Positions 29,427 through 38,309 of a stretch of 64,000 nucleotides of DNA are shown here, in pieces. Under the pieces are notes generated by a model that saw only the letters and a list, made by a program, of their open reading frames with translations, did no database searches and had not been told where the DNA came from. This DNA comes from DASQZT01 sp035638575 (GTDB taxonomy: Bacteria > Acidobacteriota > Terriglobia > Bryobacterales > Bryobacteraceae). Numbering within the stretch: position 1 is the first letter of the stretch; the number at the start of each line of letters is the position of its first letter. The stretch lies in contig DASQZT010000169.1 in NCBI GenBank assembly GCA_035638575.1, positions 1 through 64,000 on the forward strand. The letters run 5' to 3'. A program made the position numbers and the translations under genes.

Positions 29427-30662
29427 TCATCCCCACCACGGCTCGCTCTCCGCCTTGTTGGCTTTCAGGTAGTCCTGATTCAACTCCACGCCCAAGCCCG
29501 GATCGGTCGTGACCTTCATGCGGCCGTTAGCGATGTGGATCGGATTCCGGACGGCCCATTGGAATTTGTCGGCGCCGGCCGCGCATTCGATTCGCGGGCA
29601 GTTGAACACCGCCGCGGCCAACTGCTGCGAGGCCAGGTTCAACATCAGCCCGCTCACGTTGTGCAGCGCAATCGGAATCCGGTACCGCGCGGCCAGGTCC
29701 GCGATCATCTTCACACCCGTGATACCGCCCGAGTTGATGATGTCCGGCTGGAAGATGTCCACCGCCTGGTTCTGGAGAAACGGGATGGCCCATTCGGCCA
29801 GCTCCATGTTCTCGCCGGTCATGATGGGCACTCGCGTCGCGCGCCGAAGCGCCGTCCAACTGTCGGACCATTCCGGCGCCAGGGGATCTTCGAAGAACAG
29901 CGGGTTGATGTGTTCCACCGCCTGGGCCACTTTGATGGCGCTGGGCACATCCAGCTCGCAGTGACAGTGCACGTCGATGCCGATGTCGTCGCCAAAGGCC
30001 TCGCGCGCCAAGGTGTAGGCCTGATAAATCCGGCGCGCCTCCTGTGTGCCGATGCTGGGCGTGTACTCCTGCATGTTGATTCCCAGCGCGTGATGGATGT
30101 CCACCTTGAAAGCCTGGAAGCCGCGCGGGTCGGACTTCAACCGCTGCGCCCGGTCGCGCCATTCTTCCTTGCTGAGGTAATCGCCGCCGGGAGCGTGCGA
30201 GTACAGCAGGATCTCGTCGCGGAAGTTGCCGCCGAGCAGTTTCGATACCGGCTGATTGAGGATCTTTCCCGCGAGGTCCCACAGCGCCATATCGATTCCC
30301 CCCAGTACCCGCATCTGCCGCCCGCGCTGAGGATAGGCATAGAACATGTTGTGGAAGTGCACCTGGATCGCCAGCGGATCCTTCCCGATCAAGCCGAGGT
30401 TGGGCAGCCGCCCGGCGCCATTGTAAGCCGCAATCACATTCCTGGCGACCGGGCCGTTGGCGCCGCACTCGCCGAACCCGGAGAGGCCCGCGTCGGTGTC
30501 GACGCGGATGAGAGTCCGGCCCTCCTTTAGCTGGAGCGCGCGGATCGCCGTTATCTTGCTGAGGCCCTGTGCGGGCGCCGCCAAAGCTTCATAGCGCGCG
30601 AAAGAAGCGCCGATGGGCATGGCCAGCGCCGCCTGGAGGAAGTTGCGCCGTGTAATTCGCAT
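29427..30662 (-). CDS. Tat-exported enolase-superfamily protein (galactonate dehydratase-like)
   Basis: 411 residues with a twin-arginine signal (ITRRNFLQAALAMPIGASFA). Enolase-superfamily residues are present: KVDIHHAL, metal ligands in IDVHCHCELD, FFEDPLAPEW and TGENMEL, then QPDIINSGGITG and PIALHNVSG. It is closest in layout to D-galactonate/mannonate dehydratase-like members, but the substrate is not assignable. TACACT lies 6 nt before the start. The ATP-grasp/SET gene follows 1 nt after its stop, so the two are co-expressed although one product is exported and the other is cytoplasmic. Confidence 0.87.
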   Translation of the reverse strand: MRITRRNFLQAALAMPIGASFARYEALAAPAQGLSKITAIRALQLKEGRTLIRVDTDAGLSGFGECGANGPVARNVIAAYNGAGRLPNLGLIGKDPLAIQVHFHNMFYAYPQRGRQMRVLGGIDMALWDLAGKILNQPVSKLLGGNFRDEILLYSHAPGGDYLSKEEWRDRAQRLKSDPRGFQAFKVDIHHALGINMQEYTPSIGTQEARRIYQAYTLAREAFGDDIGIDVHCHCELDVPSAIKVAQAVEHINPLFFEDPLAPEWSDSWTALRRATRVPIMTGENMELAEWAIPFLQNQAVDIFQPDIINSGGITGVKMIADLAARYRIPIALHNVSGLMLNLASQQLAAAVFNCPRIECAAGADKFQWAVRNPIHIANGRMKVTTDPGLGVELNQDYLKANKAESEPWWG

Positions 30663-30668
30663 GCCACC

Positions 30669-30674
30669 AGTGTA
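30669..30674 (-). promoter_or_regulatory. -10-like TACACT, 6 nt before start
   Basis: TACACT, then GGTGGC, then the ATG at 30662. GGTGG is a poor ribosome-binding site at this distance; the spacing fits a leaderless transcript. Confidence 0.45.
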
Positions 30675-30775
30675 GTCCTGGAAGCGGGGCTCCGGCCTGA
30701 AAAGCGGACATCTCCAGCCACGCTGCCATGTGGTATAGGTTGAAATTCCAAGACGCGATCGGAGTCGTACTACCT

Positions 30776-31798
30776 ATGCCAAGAAGATGGATGTTGCTAT
30801 TCGCACTGCTGTCGGCGTGCGCCCTCTATGGGGCGTCGCGGAACCTGGAGATCTACTGGATCGATGCCGAGGGAGGCGCGGCGACGCTGATCGTGGCGCC
30901 CAGCGGCCAGTCGTTGTTGGTCGACACCGCCAACCGTGCGCCGGACGACCGGGACGCGAAACGTATTTTCGCCGCGGCGCAGCAGGCGGGACTCAAACAG
31001 ATCGACATTCTGCTGACCACCCACTTCCACAGCGATCACATCGGGGCGATGCCGGCGCTGGCCAAGATGATCCCCATCATGATGTATATGGATCACGGCG
31101 AGTCGATCGAGATGGCGCGGCCCGCCGTGGCGACTGCCTACAAGGCCTATGTAGAGCAGAGCGCGGGAAAACGCAGGATCCTCAAACCCGGCGACCACAT
31201 TCCGCTGAAGGGCGTCGATATTGAAGTACTCATTTCCGCCGGGCAGCCTATCACCAAACCTGTGAAGGGCGCCGGAGCCAAGAATGCCGCCTGCGCCGAT
31301 TTCAAGGAGCACGGGCCCGAGCCCGACCCCGATAACGACATGAGTGTCGGCATCCTGCTGAAGTATGGGAAATTCGACTTCCTCGATATGGGCGACCTGA
31401 CCTGGAACTACGAGCAGAAGCTCGTCTGTCCCGTGAACCTGATCGGGAAGGTCGATCTCTTCCAGACGACCCATCACGGCCTGGACCGGTCCAACTCGCC
31501 GCAGTTCGTCTGGGCCATTCACCCGACGGTCGCGGTGATGAACAACGGACCGCGCAAGGGCGGCCCGGCGAGCGTTTTCGAGGTCCTTCGCAAGTCACCC
31601 GGATTGGAGGACATCTGGCAAGGACACCTGGCCCTCGGAACACCCAAAGAGGTCAACACCGACGAGAAGATGATCGCCAACCTGGAACCCAGTGCCCAGT
31701 GCAAGGGAAACCTGCTGAAGGTCTCGGTGGAGTCGAACGGCAAGTACACCATGACTAACCCGCGCACAGGGTTCACCAAGACCTACGAGTCAAAGTAG
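30776..31798 (+). CDS. Exported metallo-beta-lactamase-fold hydrolase (ComEC-like MBL domain)
   Basis: 340 residues from ATG at 30776 (GGAG 12 nt upstream), which begins a signal peptide (MPRRWMLLFALLSACALYG). The zinc motif is TTHFHSDHIG, with a later Asp in FLDMGDLTW and His in TTHHGLDRS. The order YWIDAEGGAATLIVAPSG-LLVDT matches the MBL domain of ComEC/Rec2 and related exported hydrolases; there are no ComEC membrane segments. Substrate unknown. Confidence 0.88.
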   Translation: MPRRWMLLFALLSACALYGASRNLEIYWIDAEGGAATLIVAPSGQSLLVDTANRAPDDRDAKRIFAAAQQAGLKQIDILLTTHFHSDHIGAMPALAKMIPIMMYMDHGESIEMARPAVATAYKAYVEQSAGKRRILKPGDHIPLKGVDIEVLISAGQPITKPVKGAGAKNAACADFKEHGPEPDPDNDMSVGILLKYGKFDFLDMGDLTWNYEQKLVCPVNLIGKVDLFQTTHHGLDRSNSPQFVWAIHPTVAVMNNGPRKGGPASVFEVLRKSPGLEDIWQGHLALGTPKEVNTDEKMIANLEPSAQCKGNLLKVSVESNGKYTMTNPRTGFTKTYESK

Positions 31799-31812
31799 AG
31801 CGATGGTGGGAC

Positions 31813-32250
31813 TCAGGCGGTGTCGCGGCCAATGGCCAGCACGAAGTATTGCGCCGGTTCCGTGCCGGGATTTCGCCAGCCGTGCTCCTCGTCAGAGGCC
31901 GCGTAGACGATCGAGCCGGCGGTGACGCGGGTGGTCTTACCGCCGATCGTGATGTCCAGCATGCCCGTCTGAAGCATGAGGAGTTCCTCGTGCACATGGT
32001 GGTGCGGAGCGTGCGGGGCCTGGCCGGGACCCAACTCGGTCAGGTGCAGATCGATGTGATAGCCCGTGTGGGTCTCCCCGTCGAACGCGTCGCGCGATTT
32101 GTTCTGGCCGTTGGCCTTTACGGGAAGGTCCTCATACTTGAAGATCTTGGAAGTCAGCATTCTCTTGTCCTGAGCGGCGGCGCCCGTGGGGCACCCAACG
32201 GCAGCCAATGCGGGGATCAGCATGCCGAGATCGCGGCGAGAGTAATTCAC
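31813..32250 (-). CDS. Exported cupin-domain protein
   Basis: 145 residues. The GTG at 32250 has AGGAG 8 nt upstream and opens a signal segment (VNYSRRDLGMLIPALAAVGC) with a possible Tat or lipobox character (AAVGC). The cupin core has metal-binding APHHHVHEELLMLQTG and a second His in SDEEHGWRNPG. Cupins of this size bind small molecules or act as metal-dependent isomerases or dioxygenases; the role here is unknown. It is divergent from the M28 peptidase. Confidence 0.82.
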   Translation of the reverse strand: MNYSRRDLGMLIPALAAVGCPTGAAAQDKRMLTSKIFKYEDLPVKANGQNKSRDAFDGETHTGYHIDLHLTELGPGQAPHAPHHHVHEELLMLQTGMLDITIGGKTTRVTAGSIVYAASDEEHGWRNPGTEPAQYFVLAIGRDTA

Positions 32251-32355
32251 CTTCAGTTCTCCTGGAGCAAGTGTACCGTGAGAGCCGCCGCCGCGTGCGA
32301 ACGGCGATCGTGCGCGCCACCTTGATACCATCTATTGATTGAAAGGAGGCCTCTC

Positions 32356-33981
32356 ATGCGTTTGCTTCTGGCGCTTCCGATTCCGCTGCTGCTAGCGGCC
32401 CAGGTGGCGTCGCGCGTCTCTACCGGATACGACTCGATCCAGGCCTCGCGCCTCAAGGCCGACCTGACTTTTCTTTCCTCGGATGCCCTCGATGGCCGGC
32501 GCTCGCTCGAACGCGGCTCGGAGGTGGCGATCCAGTGGATCGCGAGCGAATTCGCCAAGGCCGGATTGAAGCCCGCAGCCGGAGATTCGTACCTCCAGGC
32601 CGTTCCATTGATCGAATACCAGGCCGATCGCGCCCTGACTTCGCTGGTGGTCCGGCACGGCGACCGGGCCGAAACCTTCCATGCTCCGGATGCCACGAGC
32701 ACCTTCTCGAATGAAGTGACGGTATCGGCGCCGGTGGTTTTCGCCGGCTTCGGCATCACCGCTCCGGAGCTGAACTACGACGACTACGCGGGCATCGAAG
32801 CGAAGGGGAAGATCGTTCTCATCTTCAACCACGAGCCGCAGGAGGCGGACCCGAATTCCATCTTCAACGGCACCGGCAACACGCGATACGCCAATGCCAC
32901 TTACAAGGCGCTGAACGCGGAGCGCCACGGCGCCGTGGGAGTGCTGGCGACGGCCGACCCGAATCACGCCGGGCGCGGCGGCGCGGCGCAGGCGGCGCAA
33001 GGACCGGGAAGAGGACAACTGGCGCAACAGGGTCCACGCATCCCTACGGAAGCGCTGGCCGAGGGCGGCCCCGGCATCCCCGTGTTCACGATCTCCGCGA
33101 GCGTGGCGGCGGACCTGTTCCGGGCGGCGGGAAAATCGCCCGGCGAAGTGCAGGCCGCCATCGACGCGAAGCCCAGCCCGTCCTCGTTTGCCGTGCCGGA
33201 GACCAGTGTGGAGCTGCGCCCGATGGTCGCCGAGCGGCGGCGCGCGGTTTCGTACAACGTGGCCGGCCTGCTGGAAGGCAGCGATCCGGCGCTGCGGGCG
33301 GAGACCATCGTGTTCAGCGGCCACTACGATCACAATGGCGTCGGGCCCATGGGCATCTATCACGGAGCGGACGATAACGGCTCGGGCACCGTGGGGGTGG
33401 TCGAGCTGGCGCACGCTTTCAGCGCGAACCCGGTGAAGCCGCGGCGCTCGCTGCTGTTCGTCGTTTTTGCGGCGGAGGAACGGGGCCTGCTGGGATCTTA
33501 TTACTATGTGTCCCACCCGCTGCGGCCGCTCGCGACCACCCGCGCCGAGATCAACTTCGACATGATCGGCCGCAACGAGGCGCCCACCAGCAATCCCCTG
33601 CAACAAGCTGACATCTCCCCCGACACTTCCAACGAGCTGGGGCTCATCGGCACCGACTACAGCCCGGATTACCGCGCGGTAGTGGAGCGCTTCAACCGGA
33701 CCGTGGGACTGAAGCTCAACTACAAGTGGGACCTGGATTCCGCGCAGCAAGTGCTGTTCCGCAGCGATCAGTATCCCTTCCTGCTGCACGATGTCCCGGC
33801 GGTCTGGTGGTTCACGGGCTTTCACCCGGACTACCACCAGGTGACCGACACGGTGGAGAAGATCAACTTCGAAAAGATGACGAAGATTCTGAAGCTGGCC
33901 TACCTGGCGGGCTTCGAGTTCGCCGATTCGCCGAACCCGCCCAGGCTGGAGCCGCGAGCCAAGGCCCGAGGGCCGCAATGA
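32356..33981 (+). CDS. M28 family zinc aminopeptidase (exported, PA-domain insert)
   Basis: 541 residues from ATG at 32356, with AAAGGAGG 7 nt upstream and a signal peptide (MRLLLALPIPLLLAA). The M28 zinc ligands are visible: FSGHYDHNG, YHGADDNGSGTVG, FAAEERGLLGS and INFDMIGRN; the last zinc His is probably in GFHPDYHQVTD. The N-terminal half holds a PA-like domain interrupted by a Gly/Ala/Gln-rich stretch at residues about 205-228. It removes N-terminal residues from peptides outside the cytoplasm. Its stop overlaps the next start (ATGA). Confidence 0.9.
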   Translation: MRLLLALPIPLLLAAQVASRVSTGYDSIQASRLKADLTFLSSDALDGRRSLERGSEVAIQWIASEFAKAGLKPAAGDSYLQAVPLIEYQADRALTSLVVRHGDRAETFHAPDATSTFSNEVTVSAPVVFAGFGITAPELNYDDYAGIEAKGKIVLIFNHEPQEADPNSIFNGTGNTRYANATYKALNAERHGAVGVLATADPNHAGRGGAAQAAQGPGRGQLAQQGPRIPTEALAEGGPGIPVFTISASVAADLFRAAGKSPGEVQAAIDAKPSPSSFAVPETSVELRPMVAERRRAVSYNVAGLLEGSDPALRAETIVFSGHYDHNGVGPMGIYHGADDNGSGTVGVVELAHAFSANPVKPRRSLLFVVFAAEERGLLGSYYYVSHPLRPLATTRAEINFDMIGRNEAPTSNPLQQADISPDTSNELGLIGTDYSPDYRAVVERFNRTVGLKLNYKWDLDSAQQVLFRSDQYPFLLHDVPAVWWFTGFHPDYHQVTDTVEKINFEKMTKILKLAYLAGFEFADSPNPPRLEPRAKARGPQ

Positions 33982-34808
33982 CCGCCGCCCGATTTCTGCT
34001 CGCCGTCGTGCTGGCGACCGGCGCGATGGCGCAGTCGCGCCCGCAATACGAAGTTTGGGCCATCCGCTACGCCACCATCCCCGATTTCGCGGTGAACCAG
34101 TTGGTGGCCGGCGCCGAAGCGGGCCGCAAACTGGATATCGCCATGATGATCTGGCTGGTGCGCGGCAACGGGCACAACATCCTGGTGGATTCCGGTTTCT
34201 ATCGCGAGCAGTTCTTTCGCCAGTGGAAGGTGAGGGACTTCGTCAAGCCCTCGGATGCGGTGAAGCGCGCCGGCGTCGCCCCGGAAGACATCACCGACGT
34301 CATCGTCACTCACATGCACTGGGACCACGCCGACGGCATGGACCTTTTTCCCAAGGCGCGCATCTGGCTCCAGAAGGACGAGCTGGAATACTACGCGGGC
34401 GAGGCCTGGCAGTCCTCGCGGACGCACGGCGGGATCGATCCCGACGACGTGCTGGCGGCAGTGAAATTGAACACCGATGGACGCGTCGGGCTGGTGAACG
34501 GCGACGCGCAGGAAGTGCTGCCGGGCGTGACGTGTTACACCGGCGGCAAGCACACGTACGCGTCGCAGTTCGTGGCGGTGAACACCGCGGGCGGTATCGT
34601 GGTGCTGGCCAGCGATAACGTGTACCTGTACGAGAACCTGGAGAAGCATGTTCCGATTGCGGCGACCCTGGACGCCGCGTCGAACCTGCGCGCGCAGGAC
34701 CGGATGAAGCAGTTGGCCGGGGGGCCGGAGTGGATCATCCCGGGACACGATCCCGCGGTGATGACGCGGTTCCACCAGAACGACGCGGGCGTGGCCAGGA
34801 TTCGATGA
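33978..34808 (+). CDS. Exported N-acyl-homoserine-lactonase-like metallo-beta-lactamase-fold protein
   Basis: 276 residues with a signal peptide (MTAARFLLAVVLATGAMA). The zinc signature THMHWDHADGMD and later LASDNVYLYEN and IIPGHDPAVM are the layout of AiiA-type lactonases and related alkyl-hydrolases. The start overlaps the M28 stop in ATGA, so translation is coupled. Lactonase activity is a family-level guess; many members hydrolyse other lactones or esters. Confidence 0.85.
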   Translation: MTAARFLLAVVLATGAMAQSRPQYEVWAIRYATIPDFAVNQLVAGAEAGRKLDIAMMIWLVRGNGHNILVDSGFYREQFFRQWKVRDFVKPSDAVKRAGVAPEDITDVIVTHMHWDHADGMDLFPKARIWLQKDELEYYAGEAWQSSRTHGGIDPDDVLAAVKLNTDGRVGLVNGDAQEVLPGVTCYTGGKHTYASQFVAVNTAGGIVVLASDNVYLYENLEKHVPIAATLDAASNLRAQDRMKQLAGGPEWIIPGHDPAVMTRFHQNDAGVARIR

Positions 34809-34854
34809 GCGCGCCGCTGCGCAGGTGGTATCCTCGGAGTATCGAGGGCTCTGG

Positions 34855-35700
34855 ATGCGGTGGCGACGGTGGCTGTGGCGAGCGGGGTGCGGCGTCGGCT
34901 TTCTGAGCGTGCTGTGCGCCTTCCAGCGGCCGTTTCGGGAATTTCCAGGCATCGAGTATCGGCTCGGCGATATTCCCGTACCGCCCGATTACCAGGAAAG
35001 GACCGAGTGGGCCTTCGCGCGGCTGATGTTCCCGCCGGGACCTTTGAACGGCTATCGGGGCCGCGACGCCGAGTGGCACACCGGTTACTCTCTCTGGAGC
35101 CAGGATTTCCCGCGGGCGGACCGCCATTTCGCGCTGGCCGTGCGGCGGTTGACGCGGCTGCACGTGCGGAGTGTCGAGCAGATCGTGAACCTGGACGAGG
35201 GCGACGCGTATGACTGGCCGTGGCTCTACGCCGTGCAGGTCGGCGAGTGGGGGCTCACCGATCGGCAGGGACAAGCGCTTCGGGAATACCTGCTGCGCGG
35301 CGGCTTCTTCATGGCCGACGACTTCCACGGCGACACGGAGTGGGTCGAGTTCGAGAGCCGCATCATGAAGGCATTTCCGGAAAAGAAGATCGTCGAGATC
35401 CCGGACGAAGACGCGATCTTCCACACGGTGTACGACCTGAATGAGCGCTATCAGCTCCCCGGCCAGGCGCATGTGCGCGCCGGGTACAAGGATGGAATCG
35501 GCGCCTCTTACGGAAGCGGCAGGGGCGCCCATTGGCGGGGCATCTACGACGACAAAGGCCGCGTGATGATCGCAATCTCCTATAACTCGGACGTGGGAGA
35601 CGCGTGGGAGTGGGCCGACGATCCGTACTACCCCGAGAAGTTTTCCGACCTGGCGATCCGGCTGGGCGTGAACTACATCGTGTATTCGATGACGCACTGA
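34855..35700 (+). CDS. DUF4159 domain protein
   Basis: 281 residues. ATG at 34855 is preferred to an upstream frame start because it opens directly into a basic-then-hydrophobic leader (MRWRRWLWRAGCGVGFLSVL). DUF4159 features follow: FARLMFPPG, YSLWSQDFPRADRHFALAV, LREYLLRGGFFMADDFHG and the C-terminal FSDLAIRLGVNYIVYSMTH. The fold resembles the glutamine-amidotransferase-like domain of secreted Acidobacteria/Planctomycetes proteins. No function is established. It lies 46 nt downstream of the lactonase-like gene. Confidence 0.85.
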   Translation: MRWRRWLWRAGCGVGFLSVLCAFQRPFREFPGIEYRLGDIPVPPDYQERTEWAFARLMFPPGPLNGYRGRDAEWHTGYSLWSQDFPRADRHFALAVRRLTRLHVRSVEQIVNLDEGDAYDWPWLYAVQVGEWGLTDRQGQALREYLLRGGFFMADDFHGDTEWVEFESRIMKAFPEKKIVEIPDEDAIFHTVYDLNERYQLPGQAHVRAGYKDGIGASYGSGRGAHWRGIYDDKGRVMIAISYNSDVGDAWEWADDPYYPEKFSDLAIRLGVNYIVYSMTH

Positions 35701-35723
35701 GGATCGAGCCGTGACGAATTTGG

Positions 35724-35754
35724 CCACAGATGAACACGGATAAACACGGATAAC
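35724..35754. repeat. Dispersed repeat with ATGAACACGG core
   Basis: CCACAGATGAACACGG continues as two further 10-bp near-repeats (GATAAACACG, GATAACAAGA). A related sequence recurs as an inverted pair at 57230-57298. It is in the intergenic space between convergent genes. Confidence 0.6.
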
Positions 35755-35773
35755 AAGACAACGGAGGGGATCT

Positions 35774-36283
35774 CTATTTCCGTTTGCCGTCCAGCTTCGG
35801 CACGCCGAAATGGCCGCTCAGGTCCGCCAGCGAGTCAAGGTCCACCGGTCCGGCGATGTTGACGACGGTGAGCGCCTTCGGCCCTGCGCAGATCATCGCC
35901 ACGCCCGCGACCTTTTTGTTCACTTCCCGGACGTACACTTCCGCGGTATCTCGTTCTTCCCTGTTTTTGAAACCGACGGTGCGCAACCACTCGGGAGCGC
36001 GAAGCTGCTCGCGCACGCGATCGAGATCGGCTTTGCTCAACTCGCCGTCCTTGAAGTCGAAGCTCTTGATGTAGATGCCTTCGATTCCCTCGATCAGCTT
36101 CTTCACCTCGGCGTCTTCGGGATCCTTGTCGTCCATGAATCTGGCGGCCAAGCGAAGGGTGGAATGAGTGAGCGAAAGGTCGAGCGTCTCGGTGGCCTTG
36201 GACTCCAGGTGGCGCAAGTCGAATTGGAACGGTTGCGCCGCAAGCGGCAAGGCCAGGCACGCAGCCAGCAGAAGGGGCTTCAC
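35774..36283 (-). CDS. DUF4252-like exported protein
   Basis: 169 residues. GTG at 36283 has GGGAGG about 9 nt upstream and starts a signal peptide (VKPLLLAACLALPLAAQ). The body fits DUF4252 (IEGIYIKSFDFKDGELSKAD, VYVREVNKKVAGVAMICAGP, LTVVNIAGPVDLDSLADLSG). Members are often encoded beside ECF sigma and anti-sigma genes, as here. The start overlaps the anti-sigma stop in GTGA. Probably the envelope output or sensor of the sigma system. Confidence 0.85.
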   Translation of the reverse strand: MKPLLLAACLALPLAAQPFQFDLRHLESKATETLDLSLTHSTLRLAARFMDDKDPEDAEVKKLIEGIEGIYIKSFDFKDGELSKADLDRVREQLRAPEWLRTVGFKNREERDTAEVYVREVNKKVAGVAMICAGPKALTVVNIAGPVDLDSLADLSGHFGVPKLDGKRK

Positions 36284-36558
36284 GGCCGCACCTCCCGCAC
36301 GCGGGTTTGAATGCGGTTGAGCTGGACCGCGGTGATGCGGACGGCCATCATCACCTGCTCCTTGGCCACTCTTCCCCGATGCTCCCGCCAGCCGATGCCG
36401 GCGCCCGTGACGACCAATAGCGCCGCCGTGGCCGCCATCCATCGCGGCATCGTGAACACACGCGAGCGCCCGGCCGCGCGGCGGACTCGCGCCGCGAAAC
36501 CGGGCGGCGGGTCTTTGCGCGCCAGCGCGTGTTTCAGTTCCTGTTCCAGCCAATCCAT
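36280..36558 (-). CDS. Small membrane protein, candidate anti-sigma factor
   Basis: 92 residues. The N-terminal cytoplasmic part (MDWLEQELKHALARKDPPPG) resembles that of short anti-sigma proteins. One membrane segment follows (WMAATAALLVVTGAGIGW), then a short helical tail. It lacks the HxxxCxxC zinc motif of classical ZAS-domain proteins. The start overlaps the sigma stop in TGATG. The role is inferred from size, topology and position. Confidence 0.65.
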   Translation of the reverse strand: MDWLEQELKHALARKDPPPGFAARVRRAAGRSRVFTMPRWMAATAALLVVTGAGIGWREHRGRVAKEQVMMAVRITAVQLNRIQTRVREVRP

Positions 36559-37103
36559 CAGTGTTCTCCCAAGCCCCGCCGCTCCAGCTTCTCGCGCAGC
36601 AGCGCGAGTGAGCGTTGTAAGTGGCTCTTCACCGTGCCGAGGGGCATTTCCAACAATTCGGCGATTTCCGCCGGGTCCAGATCTTCCTGATACCGCATCA
36701 CCATGACCATGCGCGGCGCCTCGGGGAGCGAGGCGATCAACCGCCGCAGCACTTCGCTCAACATCGGGTCGCCCGCTGGGGCCGCGGCCGCCGGCTCGGC
36801 GACGTCCTCCAACGCAACTTGCGGCCGGCGCTGCCGCCGACGGGCCTGGTCGATCGAGCGTTGCGCCGCAACCTTCCGCAGCCAGAACACCGCGTGCTCC
36901 GGCGACTGGATCTCCGCCAGGTGGCGGTGCAGCGCCAGAAACACCTCCTGCGCCACTTCTTCGGCCATCTCGCGATCATGCAGGAAGTGATACGAGAGGC
37001 TGAAGACCATCGACTGGTGTTCACGCACCAACCCGCCAAAATCGCAACCGGCCTGTTCCGCCTGCACTCCTGCCCGTGTCCTGTCTAACGGAGCCGCCGT
37101 CAC
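36558..37103 (-). CDS. ECF RNA polymerase sigma factor
   Basis: 181 residues from GTG at 37103. Region 2 is present (LVREHQSMVFSLSYHFLHDR, EMAEEVAQEVFLALHRHL), with an Ala/Pro-rich linker and region 4 with a helix-turn-helix (YQEDLDPAEIAELLEMPLG, TVKSHLQRSLALLREKL). It directs RNA polymerase to a small regulon, probably in response to an envelope signal passed through the downstream membrane protein. The start overlaps the upstream gene's stop in GTGA. Confidence 0.93.
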   Translation of the reverse strand: MTAAPLDRTRAGVQAEQAGCDFGGLVREHQSMVFSLSYHFLHDREMAEEVAQEVFLALHRHLAEIQSPEHAVFWLRKVAAQRSIDQARRRQRRPQVALEDVAEPAAAAPAGDPMLSEVLRRLIASLPEAPRMVMVMRYQEDLDPAEIAELLEMPLGTVKSHLQRSLALLREKLERRGLGEH

Positions 37104-37927
37104 TTGTCCTCGGTGTTGTACGCGATGTTACTGGTCACATCCATTTTCCGAAAATCGCTGTTGACCAACGAAATCGAAATAACTCTCTTATAGAAGAATA
37201 CCGCCCGCACATCGAACTCGCCGCCGTAACTCACCGGGAACCAGAGGCCATCGGCGAATTTCTGGTAAGTGACCGCAAAGCCGAGGCCCTTGATGTTAGT
37301 ACCCAGCAGCACCTTGACGGCCAGCGGGATATTGAAAGCCAGCCTGGTCGAGACCTGCACGGGCTGGAACTCTTCGGTGTCGATGAGCGCCTCGCCCTTC
37401 CAGGCGGCCTCCTCTTCCTGGTGCGGCTTTGGCACGAAGCTGACTCGATAGACCGGGCGGCCGCGAAACGTCTCGGTCCCCATAAATTGGAAGTTATACT
37501 TCAACTGCTGGTGATAGGTGAGGGGAAACAGGTCGTGCCCGATGCCGTCGCGCGACTCCTGGTCGTCGGTCATGTCATTGGACATTCCATCGAGCACCTG
37601 GCCATCGATGTCGATACCTTTGTATGAGTAGCCGGGCTTGTCGTAGGCGGTGTATCTTCCGTGGGCCTCGTACGTGCCATCGAAGCGGGTGAGGTCCTTC
37701 TTGATGCCGCGCTCCTTGGGCGAAATGGCGTATTCCCGGTGCTCCTCGCGCGCGACTTTGCCGTTGCCGCGGACCATCTTCAGGAGCTGTTTCTGGTTGT
37801 ACACGTAGAATTTGCGCAGGTCCTGCGATTTGGCCTGGTTGAGGGCCACGCGCGACATGATCTGGCCGATATCGGGGGTCTGCGCCCAGGCGCATCCGAA
37901 GGTGGCTGCCAGCAGCAGAATCTTCAT
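37100..37927 (-). CDS. Exported hypothetical protein heading the ECF sigma operon
   Basis: 275 residues from ATG at 37927, with AGGAGAAGGC upstream and a signal peptide (MKILLLAATFGCAWA). The body is beta-rich (FYVYNQKQLLKMVRGNG, FRGRPVYRVSFVPKPHQEE, IDTEEFQPVQVSTRLAF) with a half-barrel look reminiscent of LolA/outer-membrane lipoprotein-sorting proteins; the resemblance is weak. Its stop overlaps the sigma start, making it the first gene of a four-gene coupled operon. It is a good candidate for the sensed or regulated envelope component. Confidence 0.75.
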   Translation of the reverse strand: MKILLLAATFGCAWAQTPDIGQIMSRVALNQAKSQDLRKFYVYNQKQLLKMVRGNGKVAREEHREYAISPKERGIKKDLTRFDGTYEAHGRYTAYDKPGYSYKGIDIDGQVLDGMSNDMTDDQESRDGIGHDLFPLTYHQQLKYNFQFMGTETFRGRPVYRVSFVPKPHQEEEAAWKGEALIDTEEFQPVQVSTRLAFNIPLAVKVLLGTNIKGLGFAVTYQKFADGLWFPVSYGGEFDVRAVFFYKRVISISLVNSDFRKMDVTSNIAYNTEDK

Positions 37928-38309
37928 GCCTTCTCCTCTACTTACCAATACGCCGCGGGGAGTCTTCGGGAATGCAGTTTTGTGGGGGGGATTAATCCCG
38001 ATGCCGTCCGGTTAGTGCATTGGGTCCATAGCCCTGTTGCCCGCCGGCGTCAAGGAGGGGATTCGTCGAAGGCCTTGTCTCCCAGAACCGGACTTGGGAC
38101 CAGCGTGCGTTCGCCTCAACGGCTCGGGCGTGACCGTCCAGTTGTCGTGATGCGGACCTCCTGGGAATCTGGGTGCCAACTTCGGTAGAGCGGCTAGGGA
38201 CAAGGCAGAAGATACCGCGGGCAGCAGCGGGAGCTGCTATATACAGCTCGTGCGGACCGCTTGCATTTTCGGGGGTCGAAGGGCGTTAACATAACAGAGA
38301 GGCCATCCA
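37928..38309. other. Non-coding left edge of the orphan island
   Basis: 382 nt. It holds the leader of the sigma operon (minus strand, ribosome-binding site next to 37927), the GGGATTAATCCC palindrome at 37988-37999 and a 6-bp hairpin (GAGCTG 38231-38236 with CAGCTC 38244-38249). AGAGAGG precedes the GTG at 38310. I see no convincing gene. Confidence 0.6.
37988..38002. repeat. Left copy of island-flanking repeat
   Basis: GGGATTAATCCCGAT. It matches 42090-42104 (GGGATTAATCCGGAT) at 14 of 15 positions in the same orientation. The core GGATTAATCC is a perfect palindrome. Confidence 0.55.

Noticed and set aside
37988..37999. GGGATTAATCCC palindrome as an operator of the ECF sigma operon only
   Set aside because: Possible, but the same 15-bp context recurs at the other edge of the orphan island next to the end of tsaB, so an element boundary explains both copies better.
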